In this document: positions 56,901 through 64,000 of the stretch, piece by piece | Position numbering within the stretch: position 1 is the stretch's first letter | Layout: each line of letters begins with the position of its first letter | Assembly (NCBI RefSeq): GCF_023091745.1 | Contig: NC_068933.1 | Location: forward strand, 18,728,001-18,792,000 | Origin: Budorcas taxicolor | Lineage: Eukaryota; Chordata; Mammalia; Artiodactyla; Bovidae | Reading direction: 5' to 3' | DNA: 64,000 nt | Program-made: the position numbers and the translations under genes | The notes under the pieces: generated by a model | Databases searched by the model: none | What the model was told of the DNA's origin: nothing | What the model saw: only the letters and a program-made list of their open reading frames with translations

Positions 56901-59510
56901 TCGGTCGTGTCCGACTCTGTGCAACCCCATAGACGGCAGCCCACCAGGTTCCCCCGTCCCTGGGATTCTCCAGGCAAGAACACTGGGGTGTGTTGCCATT
57001 TCCTTTTCCAGTGCGTGAAAGTGAAAAGTGAAAGGGAAGTCGCTCAGTCGTGTCTGACTCTTTGTGACCCCATGGACTGCAGCCTACCAGGTTCCTCCAT
57101 CCATGGGATTTTCTAGGCAAGAGTACTGGAGTGGGGTGCCATCGCCTTCTCCGAAGCACCCCTTAATATAACAGAATTCCATACATGGAAATAACAACCA
57201 TGTTGGTTAATATTAGCAGGAGATCAATACTAAGTACCCACCCAATGAAATGATAAGTGGCACACAGTTCAATGTGGAATAATAAATGATTTACTTGACT
57301 TTAAAGATAGGAGTTCAGGGAAGACAAAGAAAGGCAATTCAGTTGCTGGAGCCACCCAAGGAAACTCCATTATCCTTGGAGTCAAAGGAGATTGTGCGGA
57401 TGGAAAGTCAGAAAAGCTGAAGAGAAAGCCAATTGTTCCAGCAGCTCGGTGCTACTTCTTCCACGCCTGCTTCTGCTGTGGTTTAACGCCATCATCCTCT
57501 TGCTCCTTATTCTTGTTTTGTTCTTATTTTTTCCCTGTCCCATAGTTCTTCCAATTTACATAGAATCTTGGCATTTCTAAGTTTTACCCACCTACTAGGC
57601 ATTCCTTCTCATCACAGCAAACCAATCACTGAGTGTTGATGTCTTCTCTTCTTTACCAGTGTAGCATCTCATGTGTGTGCAGGAGGCAACTTCTTCACCA
57701 AGGGAGCCCCAACCATCTCCCAACCTAGCCTTAAGTCTAGGCTGTTCTAGAACCCGAAACATGCTAGGAAAAGTGGTCTTAGAATTGCTATGTTGACCAG
57801 AGTCAGCTTCCTAACAGGATTCAAATCACAGAATAAATAGAAAAATATTAATATATGTAGTAGATATCTCTAGGAAGATAGAATATGTCAAAATATGTAT
57901 TTGGGAGGCTCAATCTAGAGTATTTTCTCTTTTGACATTACTTTCCATGCAGTTTTAAAAACATAACAGGCTCTTAACACTTACAGGTTTAGCATACATG
58001 GTTTTGATTAGTTACATCAATTTAAATTAGGAGGACTGTGGGGACAATTAGCAGGAAAGAATTACGAAGGCTGGTAAGTGAAGCTGGTCAACCACTCAAT
58101 ATTGATGGGTAAATTATATGCTTACTTCGACTCAGTAATTCAGGCACTTTCCATAGATTTTCAGAACTATTCTTTTGAATGTTCTTCTATGTCCCAGTGT
58201 CTGAAATCTTTTCATTGGTTGTAGCAATAAAGAAATATATAGTTTAATAACAGTACCCAGAAAATTATCACTTACTCTTTGTTTAGCCATATTAGGAGCA
58301 AAATTTACAGATCCCAAAGAGAAAGGAGGACATTTTAAAATTCATAATACCATAACCAGTGTATCTCTGTTGAAACAATATAGGTAAAAATAATAAACTC
58401 CGCAGTTAAGACAGATGATCATTAGTTGTTGACTGGAAAACTTTAAATCATGGTTTGGGTTTTGTTTCTTTACCCCCTTTTGAGGTTAAAGTAATTGATA
58501 TACTGGTGACTCAAGAGGGAGGAAGGGAATTGAAATTATGAAAGCTAAGTCTTGGCAGCAGATGGATGAACATTTTAAGTGTAAATTATACAGGGAAGCT
58601 GGCAAATGGAGCAGCGCGCCACACCCATACCACTCTGGCTAAGGCTCAGGCTTACCAGCTCATGCTTTTCTTTGCTTGTTTTTCTTTCTTCCTTCCTGCC
58701 TGCCTCTCTCTCGCCCTCTCTCATTTCCTTCCTTTCTTTCTCATTTAAAGTCTATTAAGAACAGAGCTACTTTTTTTTTTTTTTAATCAATATAAGTGGG
58801 ACTTCCATGTGGTCCAGAGGCTAAGACTTTGCACTCCCGATGCAGGGGGTCCTGGGTTTGGTCTCTGGCCAGGGAACTAGATCCCACATGCTGCAACTAA
58901 GAGTTTGCATTGCTGCAATGAAAATCAAAGATTCTGCATGTTGCAACTAAGATCAGGCGCAGCCAGATATAAATAAATAAATACTCTATAAGTGGCCTGG
59001 GTTTTATCCTGAGAGTTGTTATGGTACTAAAACCCACCAGTTTAAAAAACTCATGTTGTAGAAATCTCTTGGCTTTTGGAAACTGCTAAATATTCTCTTA
59101 TCCAAAAACAGCACAGGAAATTCCCTGGCAGTCCAGTGGTTAGGACTCTGTGCAATCACTCCCAAGGGCCTGGGTTCAGTCCCTGGTCGGGGAATTAAAA
59201 TCCCATAAGCCACAAGGGATAGCAAAAAAGAAAAAGAAAAAATGGCAGGATTCATAGTTAAAATGTTTTCAGCCATTTGTTCACAAAATAAGGGTTTCAA
59301 AGGTTATCTTTCTAGTCTGATTGCTTTGTGTTTATTTTTCCTTCCACTAGGTGTCACTCTGCAAACCTGAATGGTTTATACCACAAGGGTCCCTACACCG
59401 CTAAAACGGACAATGGGATTGTCTGGCACACCTGGCATGGATGGTGGTATTCCTTGAAATCTGTGGTTATGAAAATTAGGCCAAATGATTTCATTCCAAA
59501 TATTGTTTAA
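41903..59510 (+). CDS. FGL1: FGL1, fibrinogen-like protein 1 (hepassocin), seven coding exons
   Basis: Joined coding segments 41903-41956, 45026-45206, 50374-50533, 50760-50857, 54283-54371, 54639-54826 and 59351-59510 total 930 bases, or 309 residues plus TAA. FGL1 is a liver-secreted mitogen-like protein of the fibrinogen family, also reported as a ligand of the immune receptor LAG-3. Residues 1-18 are a hydrophobic signal peptide. Cys23 is the likely interchain cysteine. Residues 25-60 form a heptad-like coiled coil (LLETRVKQQQVKI). The fibrinogen C-terminal domain runs from about residue 76 to the end, with expected disulfides Cys80-Cys109 and Cys245-Cys258 and a calcium-site-like DRDNDN at 235-240. 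I see no N-glycosylation sequon. Every intron has GT-AG ends and matching phases. Human FGL1 as remembered is 312 residues; the three missing are N-terminal. The non-coding 5' exon was not found. Confidence 0.97.
42410..42590 (-). mobile_element. CHR-type SINE in FGL1 intron
   Basis: Antisense, diverged: GTAGGATCTTAGCTTCCTGACC...AGGGAAGCTCCC. Confidence 0.75.
42678..43018 (-). mobile_element. BovB 3' end in FGL1 intron
   Basis: Antisense to FGL1. Flanked by imperfect TAAATTATA / TAAATTGTA duplications. Confidence 0.93.
43209..43560 (+). mobile_element. CHR-type SINE in FGL1 intron
   Basis: Long sense copy from GAACTTCTTTGGTGGTCCAG to CACAGCCAAAAGTAAATAAA. Confidence 0.88.
43826..43927 (+). 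mobile_element. head-only Bov-tA SINE in FGL1 intron
   Basis: About 100 bases of tRNA-like head (GGTAGCTCAGCTGGTAAAGA to GATCCCCTGGAGG...), flanked by AATATATATAAGGT target-site duplications at about 43815 and 43930. Confidence 0.87.
43945..45020. other. FGL1 intron, no repeat recognised
   Basis: Unique-looking apart from a MIR-like stretch at about 44695-44815 (GAGCAAGTTTACTCAAAGAT, ATTATGAGGATCAAATGAAG). Confidence 0.45.
45026..45206 (+). CDS. FGL1: FGL1 second coding exon (coiled coil)
   Basis: Acceptor TTACTTTGCAG, donor GCAG|GTCAGA, phase 1 out. Encodes residues 19-78 (ALENCLQEQARLRAQV... to ...GGKRQYA), including Cys23 and the coiled coil. Confidence 0.96.
45309..45425 (+). mobile_element. 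CHR-type SINE
   Basis: GGGCTTCCCTGGTGGTCCAG...GCATGGGTCCCTGGTCAGGG...GGCCAAAAAAAA; sense, 100 bases after an FGL1 exon. Confidence 0.87.
45511..45681 (-). mobile_element. Bov-tA SINE
   Basis: Antisense, with internal loss in the body. Target duplication TAAGATAGATAATA at 45497-45510 and 45682-45695. Confidence 0.93.
45700..46425. other. FGL1 intron, AT-rich, no feature recognised
   Basis: Low-complexity ATATAT and poly-A stretches (45887-45970), otherwise unassigned. Confidence 0.45.
46430..46625 (+). repeat. MIR SINE
   Basis: CAAATTACTTGACCTCTTTG...TCCTCATCTGTAAAATGGGA...GATCAAATAAGTTAATAG. Confidence 0.85.
46640..47630. other. FGL1 intron, no repeat recognised
   Basis: Overlapping plus-strand frames at 46604-46988 have no protein resemblance. 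A T-rich run lies at 47309-47350. Confidence 0.45.
47637..48008 (+). mobile_element. L1 3' end, young ruminant type
   Basis: GAAGTAAGAAAGAGAAAAATA...CAACACAACATTGTAAAGCA...CAATTAAAAAAAAA is an L1 3' untranslated region with intact poly-A. Confidence 0.9.
48502..48763 (-). mobile_element. BovB 3' end
   Basis: Antisense tail in the FGL1 intron, ending at CCAAAGTACTGGATTTTCGG. Confidence 0.93.
48766..48905 (-). mobile_element. L1 fragment
   Basis: ATTAGTTTCTGGTATATAAT...TGAAACGATCACTATGCTAA...AGTTAGCATCCATCACCATT. Confidence 0.7.
49092..49330 (+). mobile_element. Bov-tA SINE with internal duplication
   Basis: Sense copy whose head contains AATCCACCTGCAATGCAG and, about 36 bases later, AATCCATCTGCAATGCAG, an internal partial duplication. 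Confidence 0.88.
49418..49695 (+). mobile_element. BOVA2 dimeric SINE
   Basis: Two monomers and AGCAGCAGC tail. Target duplication GTGATTTA at 49410-49417 and 49696-49703. Confidence 0.94.
49705..50370. other. FGL1 intron end, no repeat recognised
   Basis: Unique-looking sequence before the acceptor at 50373. Confidence 0.45.
50374..50533 (+). CDS. FGL1: FGL1 third coding exon (start of fibrinogen domain)
   Basis: Acceptor TTTTCCAAACAG, donor AACAG|GTGTGC, phase 2 out. Encodes DCSEIFNDGYKQSG, YCDMSEGGGWTVIQRR and SDGSENFN, with Cys80 and Cys109. Confidence 0.97.
50760..50857 (+). CDS. FGL1: FGL1 fourth coding exon
   Basis: Acceptor CATTTTTTAG, donor CAAG|GTAAGG, phase 1 out. Encodes RDWSDYENGFGNFVQKNGEY-type sequence (here ...FVQKNGEYWLGN...), conserved in the fibrinogen domain. 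The preceding intron is only 226 bases. Confidence 0.95.
51140..51560. repeat. old LTR-like or DNA repeat in FGL1 intron
   Basis: CACTTACGAATTTAGTGACTTATAACAACA...TTTATTATTTCTCACA resembles a common old mammalian repeat (abridged). Family not assigned. Confidence 0.4.
51600..52385. other. FGL1 intron, no feature recognised
   Basis: AT-rich, unassigned. Confidence 0.45.
52392..52468 (+). mobile_element. Bov-tA tail fragment
   Basis: GTGTGCTGCAGTCCATGGGG...GACATGACTGAACAACTAAAC; the head is missing. Confidence 0.8.
52690..52830 (-). mobile_element. CHR-type SINE
   Basis: Antisense: GGGATCTTAGTTCCCAGACC...AACCACTAGACTGCCAGAGA. Confidence 0.88.
52835..54104. other. FGL1 intron, no repeat recognised
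   Basis: About 1.27 kb. A plus-strand frame at 53250-53591 shows no protein resemblance and no splice context. Confidence 0.45.
54117..54217 (+). mobile_element. 101-bp BovB 3' end beside an FGL1 acceptor
   Basis: Sense tail TCTGAGTGAACTCCGGGAGT...GACTGAACTGAACTG with 11-base target duplications AAGTAAATGTC at 54106-54116 and 54218-54228. It ends 65 bases before the exon at 54283. Confidence 0.95.
54283..54371 (+). CDS. FGL1: FGL1 fifth coding exon
   Basis: Acceptor CCCTTTCCTAG, donor GAAAAG|GTACTA, phase 0 out. Encodes GDYTLKIDLADFEKNSRYAQ and YKNFKVGDEK. The next three bases after the acceptor are GAG, giving a TAGGAG tandem acceptor. Confidence 0.95.
54511..54594 (+). mobile_element. Bov-tA tail with CA repeat inside a 267-base FGL1 intron
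   Basis: GGCGGGCTGCTCTCCATGGG...GACACTACTGAGTGACTGACC then (AC)n. Target duplication AAAATAGTAA at 54501-54510 and 54595-54604. Confidence 0.9.
54639..54826 (+). CDS. FGL1: FGL1 sixth coding exon
   Basis: Acceptor TTTTTCTTCAG, donor AACAG|GTTTGA, phase 2 out. Encodes GEYSGTAGDSL, FHPEVQWWASHQRMKFSTWD, the acidic DRDNDNYEGNC segment and QSGWWFNR. Confidence 0.97.
54876..55151 (-). mobile_element. BOVA2 dimeric SINE in FGL1 intron
   Basis: Antisense dimer 50 bases after the exon donor. Target duplication GATATCTGACT at 54865-54875 and 55152-55162. Confidence 0.95.
55163..55655. other. FGL1 intron, no repeat recognised
   Basis: Unassigned. Confidence 0.45.
55678..55812 (-). mobile_element. 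CHR-type SINE
   Basis: Antisense: CTGTAGGATCTTAGTTCCCT...ACCACTAGACCACCAGGGAA. Confidence 0.9.
55815..56870. other. FGL1 intron, no repeat recognised
   Basis: About 1 kb, unassigned. Confidence 0.45.
56874..57155 (-). mobile_element. BOVA2 dimeric SINE
   Basis: Antisense dimer starting GCTGCTGCTACTGCTGCTAAG; no clear target duplication. Confidence 0.93.
57160..58675. other. FGL1 intron, 1.5 kb without recognised repeats
   Basis: No feature supported. Confidence 0.45.
58676..58748 (+). repeat. polypyrimidine tract
   Basis: TTTCTTTCTTCCTTCCTGCC-type C/T run of about 70 bases. Confidence 0.85.
58797..58988 (+). mobile_element. CHR-type SINE
   Basis: GGGACTTCCATGTGGTCCAG...AACTAGATCCCACATGCTGC...ATAAATAAATAAAT tail. 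Confidence 0.9.
59113..59242 (+). mobile_element. CHR-type SINE near last FGL1 exon
   Basis: AGGAAATTCCCTGGCAGTCC...TCAGTCCCTGGTCGGGGAAT and an A-rich end; about 110 bases before the last exon. Confidence 0.87.
59351..59510 (+). CDS. FGL1: FGL1 last coding exon
   Basis: Acceptor CCTTCCACTAG. Encodes CHSANLNGLYHKGPYTAKTD, HTWHGWWYSLKSVVMKIRP and NDFIPNIV, then TAA at 59508-59510. Completes the Cys245-Cys258 loop. Confidence 0.97.
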
Positions 59511-59712
59511 TTGTCCCTGCTGGGGTTTCATTTCTGCAGTTTATCTTGGTTTAAGTGATTTGAAAAATGTAGCAAATCTGAACATTCACATGTATGATGA
59601 TGGCAATTATTATGTGCACTACTTTTCATTCTTACTTTTCTTACTTAAGGAACTTTCCATACAGCAAATACATGATACTCACCAAATAAATGTAGATTAT
59701 GTTAATATCTAT
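59511..59712 (+). other. FGL1: FGL1 3' untranslated region
   Basis: About 200 bases from the stop to a probable cleavage point shortly after the AATAAA at 59685. The end point is inferred from the signal position. Confidence 0.7.
59685..59690 (+). terminator. FGL1: FGL1 polyadenylation signal AATAAA
   Basis: Canonical hexamer 175 bases after the stop, with TG/TT-rich sequence 15-40 bases downstream. A second AATAAA lies at 59813-59818. Confidence 0.75.
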
Positions 59713-59719
59713 TGAATTG

Positions 59720-60065
59720 TTATGTGCAAAGGGCTCTGATAAGAGATGATGAGTGGGATATAAAATCATACAGTATATACATGACTTGGGAGACAACACA
59801 GCATAGATATATAATAAATTACATATGAATGCAGTTTAAAAAATACATGAAAAAAAGTTTAGGAAATGATGGATGGCCAAATAAGCTGTCTGGATGGTAA
59901 ATATTATGAGTTAACAATGAACTCAGGTGTCTGACTGCACATTAGAACTTTAAAATACAACCCAGGATCCTAATCACTATGGAACACTCTGTCATATTTT
60001 TCAGATGCTTATGTAGACTATACACTTCTTTCAGAATCCTCATTTTAATTCTTTTATTAATCTTG
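59720..60065. other. downstream of FGL1, no feature recognised
   Basis: AT-rich. A MER20-like scrap may lie near 59935-59995. Confidence 0.4.
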
Positions 60066-60074
60066 TAAGGCGTT

Positions 60075-60266
60075 ATTGTTGTTGTTTAGTTGCTAAGTCA
60101 TGTCCGACTCTTTTGTGACCCTATGGGGTGTAGCCCACCAGGCTCCTTTGCCCATATGGTTACCCAGGCAAGAATACTGGAGTGGGTTGCCATTCCCTTC
60201 TACAGGGGATCTTCAAGCCCATATCTCTTGCATTGGCAGGCAGACCACTGAGCCACCAGGGAAGCC
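60075..60266 (-). mobile_element. Bov-tA SINE
   Basis: Antisense copy flanked by AGGCGTTATT / AGGCATTATT. Confidence 0.92.
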
Positions 60267-60274
60267 CAGGCATT

Positions 60275-60395
60275 ATTATCCCCACTTAACAGAGCTGAGA
60301 ATTTATGGATCTAAGACGGTTTGACTGCTTAACATTTAGAAAACTAATAAGTAGGGGAACAGGACTCAAATCCAAGTCTTCTGATGCAAAATCAA
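60275..60395 (-). repeat. MIR SINE fragment
   Basis: ATTATTATCCCCACTTAACA...GGACTCAAATCCAAGTCTTC. Confidence 0.7.
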
Positions 60396-60491
60396 ATACT
60401 TTTCATACAGGCTACAGCTTCTGCCAGCCTGCGTCAGACGCAGAGGACACACTTCAAGTCCACATGAAGCTCAGTTTTTTAGCTAAAGATA

Positions 60492-60625
60492 CACAGAAGG
60501 CAATGGCACCCCACTCCAGTACTCTGGCCTGGAAAATTCCATGGATGGAGGAGCCTGGTGGGCTGCTGTCTATGGGGTCGCACAGAGTCGGACACGACTG
60601 AAGCGACTTAGCAGCAGCAGGAGCA
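60492..60625 (+). mobile_element. BovA monomer (half BOVA2)
   Basis: GAAGGCAATGGCACCCCACT...AAGCGACTTAGCAGCAGCAG; one monomer only. Confidence 0.92.
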
Positions 60626-60637
60626 TACACTAACCAT

Positions 60638-60842
60638 AGATCTTCCCTGTACCTCAGATGGTAAAGAAGCTGCCTGCAATGCAGGAGACCTGAGTTCGAT
60701 TCTTAGGTCAGGAAGTTCCTCTGGAGAAGGGAATGGCGATCCGCTCCAGTATTTTTACCTGGAGAATCCCATGGATGGAGGAGTTTGTCGGGCTACAGTT
60801 CATGGGGTCACAAAGAGTTGGACACGACTGAGCGACTAACAC
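60638..60842 (+). mobile_element. Bov-tA SINE
   Basis: Sense copy with head ATCTTCCCTGTACCTCAGATG and CTGAGCGACTAACACT end. Confidence 0.92.
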
Positions 60843-61004
60843 TGCTATATACCAGCCATACAATCACAGAATTGTAAATAATCCCAAAAGCTGATAAGAA
60901 GGAAAACTGTGTGCCTGGGAGCTGTATAGTAGGGAACCTGACCTGGTTCGGAGGAGAGGGGCCAGAGAAGTTTCCTGGAGGAATGAACTTTTTAAACTGA
61001 GAGC

Positions 61005-61233
61005 TTTTTTGTTTTCTGTAATATGCTTTCATTTCTTTGGCTATGTCGGGTCTTCATTGCAGCGTGCGGGATCTTCACCATGGCGTGCACTCTAGAGCAC
61101 AGGCTCAGTAGTTCTGGCACATGGGCTTTGTTGCCCCTTGGCATGCGGAATCTTAGTTCCTCAACCAGGGACCAAATCCGAGTCTCCTTCATTAAAAGGC
61201 AGATTCTTAACCACTGGACCACCAGGGAAGTCC
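61005..61233 (-). mobile_element. CHR-type SINE
   Basis: Antisense, long: GGTCTTCATTGCAGCGTGCG...CCACTGGACCACCAGGGAAG. Confidence 0.9.
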
Positions 61234-61369
61234 CTGAGATCTGTTCACCAGGTGTGTGTGTGGGAGATCATTGTAGGAAGAAAGAAATCCTTGTGTAAAG
61301 TGCACAAAGCAAGAAAGTACATGGAAACATAAAGAGTATATTTGGTGATCCTTAATTCCTCAAACCAAG

Positions 61370-61560
61370 GTTTCTGCTGCCTAATATCTGTGTGACCTTG
61401 GATAGGCTACTTAACTCCACTGAGCCTCAATAATCTCATCTATTAAATGAAGATTATAACAGTGCCTGCCTCTTTGGATTGGGTTGAGGATTACATAAGC
61501 ACTTAGAATAGTGCCTTGCACAAAACAGTCAGAAAGAAATAGGTGTGATTATTAGTGAAA
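61370..61560 (+). repeat. MIR SINE
   Basis: GTGTGACCTTGGATAGGCTA...CTGAGCCTCAATAATCTCAT...GAGGATTACATAAGCACTTA. Confidence 0.87.
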
Positions 61561-61662
61561 TAGGCATTAGGGGACAATAACAATAGATGTCTTGAAATAA
61601 TGAGTCACATAAAGATGTTAAAGTTAGTCGTACTTTCTCCTCTAAATGGTGTTTCCCAAAGC

Positions 61663-61805
61663 AGTGCTTCTCAAATTTTAATGTCATACCAGCCACCTGG
61701 GCATCTTGTTAAAGTGATTTTGGGATGGGGCCTAAGATGTGAGTTTAACAAGTTTCCAGGTGATGAATATTGAGGAATCTGGTCTAGGGATCACACTTTG
61801 AACCG
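61663..61805 (+). mobile_element. MER20-like DNA transposon fragment
   Basis: GTGCTTCTCAAATTTTAATG...CCTGGGCATCTTGTTAAAGTG...TTCCAGGTGATGAATATTGA...ACACTTTGAACC (abridged). Confidence 0.75.
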
Positions 61806-61825
61806 TAAGGGTGTACAGAACCATG

Positions 61826-62032
61826 GGCTTGCTTGGTGGCTCAGTGGCAAAAAGTCTGCCTGCCAATGCAGGGCATTCGGGTTCAATTCCTGAGTTGGAA
61901 AGATCCCCTGAAGTAGGAAATGGCAACCCACTCCAGTATTCTTGCCTTGGAAATCCCATGGACAGAGAAGTCAGGAGGGCTTCAGTGCATGGGGTCACAA
62001 GAGAGTCGGACATGACTTGGCGACTAAACTAC
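61826..62032 (+). mobile_element. Bov-tA SINE
   Basis: Sense copy, head GGCTTGCTTGGTGGCTCAGT, end GACATGACTTGGCGACTAAA. Confidence 0.92.
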
Positions 62033-62179
62033 GAAAACAGGGATCTATATAGTTCTGTGGGATAGTAATAGTTAATATAAGAAGAAAAGGGCTCTATCAG
62101 ATATATTTAGGAGATGATATAGTAAACAAAATTCATGAGATTTCTTCTCTCGAGTATTTCTCGGGTCCTGTAATACTCT

Positions 62180-62872
62180 TAGGCACATGCTGAAGTTCCA
62201 ACAGGAACATACAGTCCTCCTCCTCTTACCTGTGGATTCCCTTTCCAAGGTTTCAGTTACCCACAGTCAATCATGGTATGAACATTTTAAACAGAAAATT
62301 TCAGAAATAAACTATGTGTTGTTGATAAATTATACAACTTCTGAGTAACGTGATGAAATCTCGCACCGATCTGCTCTGTCCCTTGCAGAACGTAAATCTT
62401 CCTTTTGTCTGGAGTCTCTTACCTGTTACTTAGTAGCCACTTATCAGATCAAGCGGGTATTGCGATGCTTTTGTTCAAGCGACCCTTCCTTTACTGCATA
62501 ATGACACCCTAAGGGCAAGGGTAGTGATGCTTACAATTCAGATTTGCCAAAGAGGAGTTGTAAAATGCTTCCTTTAACTGAAATGTGAAAATTCTCAATG
62601 AGAAAGGAAAAGAAGTCATATGCTAGAGTTGCTCAAGTCTACAGTAAGACCTCACCTCGTTTCTGTGAAATTCTGAACAAGGAAAAATAGATGTGTGCTA
62701 GTTTTGCTGTTTCATCTCAAACAACAAAAGTCAGAGCCACAGAGTGTGCTAAGTGCTTAGTTAAAATGGAAAAGGCAGTAAATTTATACAATAAAAATAT
62801 TTGCGGGGAGAGAGGAAAAGAGACCATGCTCACATAACTTTGATTAGTGTATTATTATTTTACTGTTTGTTG
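62180..62872 (+). mobile_element. Tigger-type (pogo) DNA transposon remnant
   Basis: Matches the remembered 5' part of Tigger elements: GGTTTCAGTTACCCACAGTC, GTAACGTGATGAAATCTCGC, CTTATCAGATCAAGCGGGTAT, then the degraded transposase start. The 3' part is lost at the BovB boundary. Confidence 0.8.
62501..62800 (+). pseudogene. decayed Tigger transposase N-terminus
   Basis: From ATGACACCCTAAGGGCAAGG the frame once encoded the basic leader and helix-turn-helix/CENP-B-like DNA-binding region. Remaining patches include KKSYARVAQVYSKT-like and ASFAVSSQTTKVRATECAKC-like translations and LVKMEKAVNLY. A stop in the fourth codon, further stops and frame shifts make it dead. Confidence 0.7.
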
Positions 62873-62875
62873 TTG

Positions 62876-64000
62876 TTGTTTAGTTAGTCATGTATGATGC
62901 TTTGTGACCCCATGGACTGCAGGACACCAGGCTTCCCTGTCTTTCACTATCTCCCAGATAGTGAAACTATCTCCCAGATAGCTCAAACTCATGTCCATTA
63001 AATCGGTGATGCTACACAACCATCTCAACCTCTGTCGTCCCCTTCTCCTCCTGCCCTCAATCTTTCCCAACATCAGGGTCTCTTCCAATGAATCGACTGT
63101 TTGCATCAGGTGGCCAAACTATTGGAGCTTCAGCTTCAAGTGGCAATCCTTCCAATGAATATTTAGGGTTGATTTCCTTTAGGATTGACTGGTTTGATCT
63201 CCTTGCAGTCCAAAGGACTCTTCAAGGGTCTTCTCCAGCACCACAATTTGGAGGCATCAATTCTTTGGCTCTCAGCCTTCTCTATGGTCCAACTCTCACA
63301 TCTATACATGACTACTGGAAAAACCATAGCTGTGATCTATACTGATCTTTGTGGGCAAAGTGATATCTCTGCTTTTTAATATCCTGTCTAGATTTGTTGT
63401 AGCTTTCCTGCCAAGGAGCAAATGTCTTAATTTCATGGCTGCAGTCACTACCTGCAGTGATTTTGGAGTTCAAGAAAGTAAAATCTGTCTCTGTTTTCAC
63501 TTTTTCCCCTTCTATTTACTATGAAGTGATGGGACTGGATGCCATGATCTTAGTTTTTGAATGCTGAGTTTTAAACCAGCTTTTTCACTCGCCTCTTTGA
63601 CCCTCATCAAGAGGCTCTTTAGTTCCTCTTTGCCTTCTGCCATTAGAGTGGTATCATCTGTATATCTGAGGTTGTTGATGTTTCTCCTGGCAATCTTGAT
63701 TCCAGCCTGTGATTCATCCAGCCTGGCATTGTGCATGATGTACTCTGCACAGAAGTTAAATAAGCAGGGTGACAGTATATAGCTTTCACATACTCCTTTC
63801 CCAGTTTGGAACCAATCTGTGTTCCATGTCTGGTTTTAGCTGTTGCTTCTTGACCTGCATACAGGTTTCTCAGGAGACAGGTAAGGTAGTCTGGTATTCC
63901 CATCTCTTTAAGAATTTTCCAGTTTGTTGTGATCCATACATAGGTTTTAGCATAGTCAACAAAGCAGAAGTAAATGTTTTTCTGGAATTCCCTTGCTTTC
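62876..64000 (-). mobile_element. BovB LINE, continues past the window
   Basis: Antisense from TTAGTTAGTCATGTATGATGC to the right edge, where RT motif A region is being entered (GCATAGTCAACAAAGCAGAAGT-like; abridged). RT patches at 63736-63512 (NNLRYTDDTTLMAEG) show the YADD motif changed to YTDD. Confidence 0.93.

Noticed and set aside
1..64000. CRISPR array, operon, phage or defence island
   Set aside because: The regularly recurring sequences are dispersed SINEs and LINEs in mammalian DNA; there are no direct-repeat/spacer arrays or bacterial genes.

Overview
This is vertebrate nuclear DNA from a ruminant, almost certainly a bovid. The evidence is the dense load of BovB (RTE-type) LINEs, Bov-tA and BOVA2 SINEs with tRNA-Glu-like heads, and CHR-type SINEs, on a background of older mammalian repeats (MIR, L2, L1, MER5/MER20-like, a Tigger element). 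The species cannot be fixed from the sequence alone. Nothing bacterial, viral or CRISPR-like was seen.

Layout. Positions 1 to about 1640 are a CpG island. It carries a YY1-type AAGATGGCGG block and a strong splice donor, both on the minus strand, two ZNF143/THAP11-type sites, an ETS/GABP site and an E-box. In human 8p22, PCM1 lies head to head with FGL1, so this is best read as the promoter and first non-coding exon of PCM1, transcribed leftwards out of the window. About 40 kb of repeat-rich intergenic or 5' sequence follows (1.7-41.8 kb). No coding gene could be supported there; its open frames are mostly BovB reverse-transcriptase remnants.

FGL1 (fibrinogen-like 1, hepassocin) occupies 41.9-59.7 kb on the plus strand. 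Seven coding exons were placed to the base. All have AG/GT boundaries and compatible phases, and together they give a 309-residue protein with a signal peptide, a short coiled coil and a complete fibrinogen C-terminal domain. The usual start three codons upstream appears lost, so translation should begin at what is codon 4 in human. A polyadenylation signal lies 175 bases after the stop. The non-coding 5' exon(s) and liver promoter were not identified.

From 59.7 kb to the end there are repeats: SINEs, MIR, MER20-like, a decayed Tigger transposase, and a BovB copy running off the right edge.

No new multi-gene system was found. The observations most worth a second look are the paired ZNF143-type promoter sites, the FGL1 start shift, retroposon insertions close to two FGL1 splice acceptors, two independent SINE copies ending at the same internal point, and two near-perfect hairpins outside known repeats.
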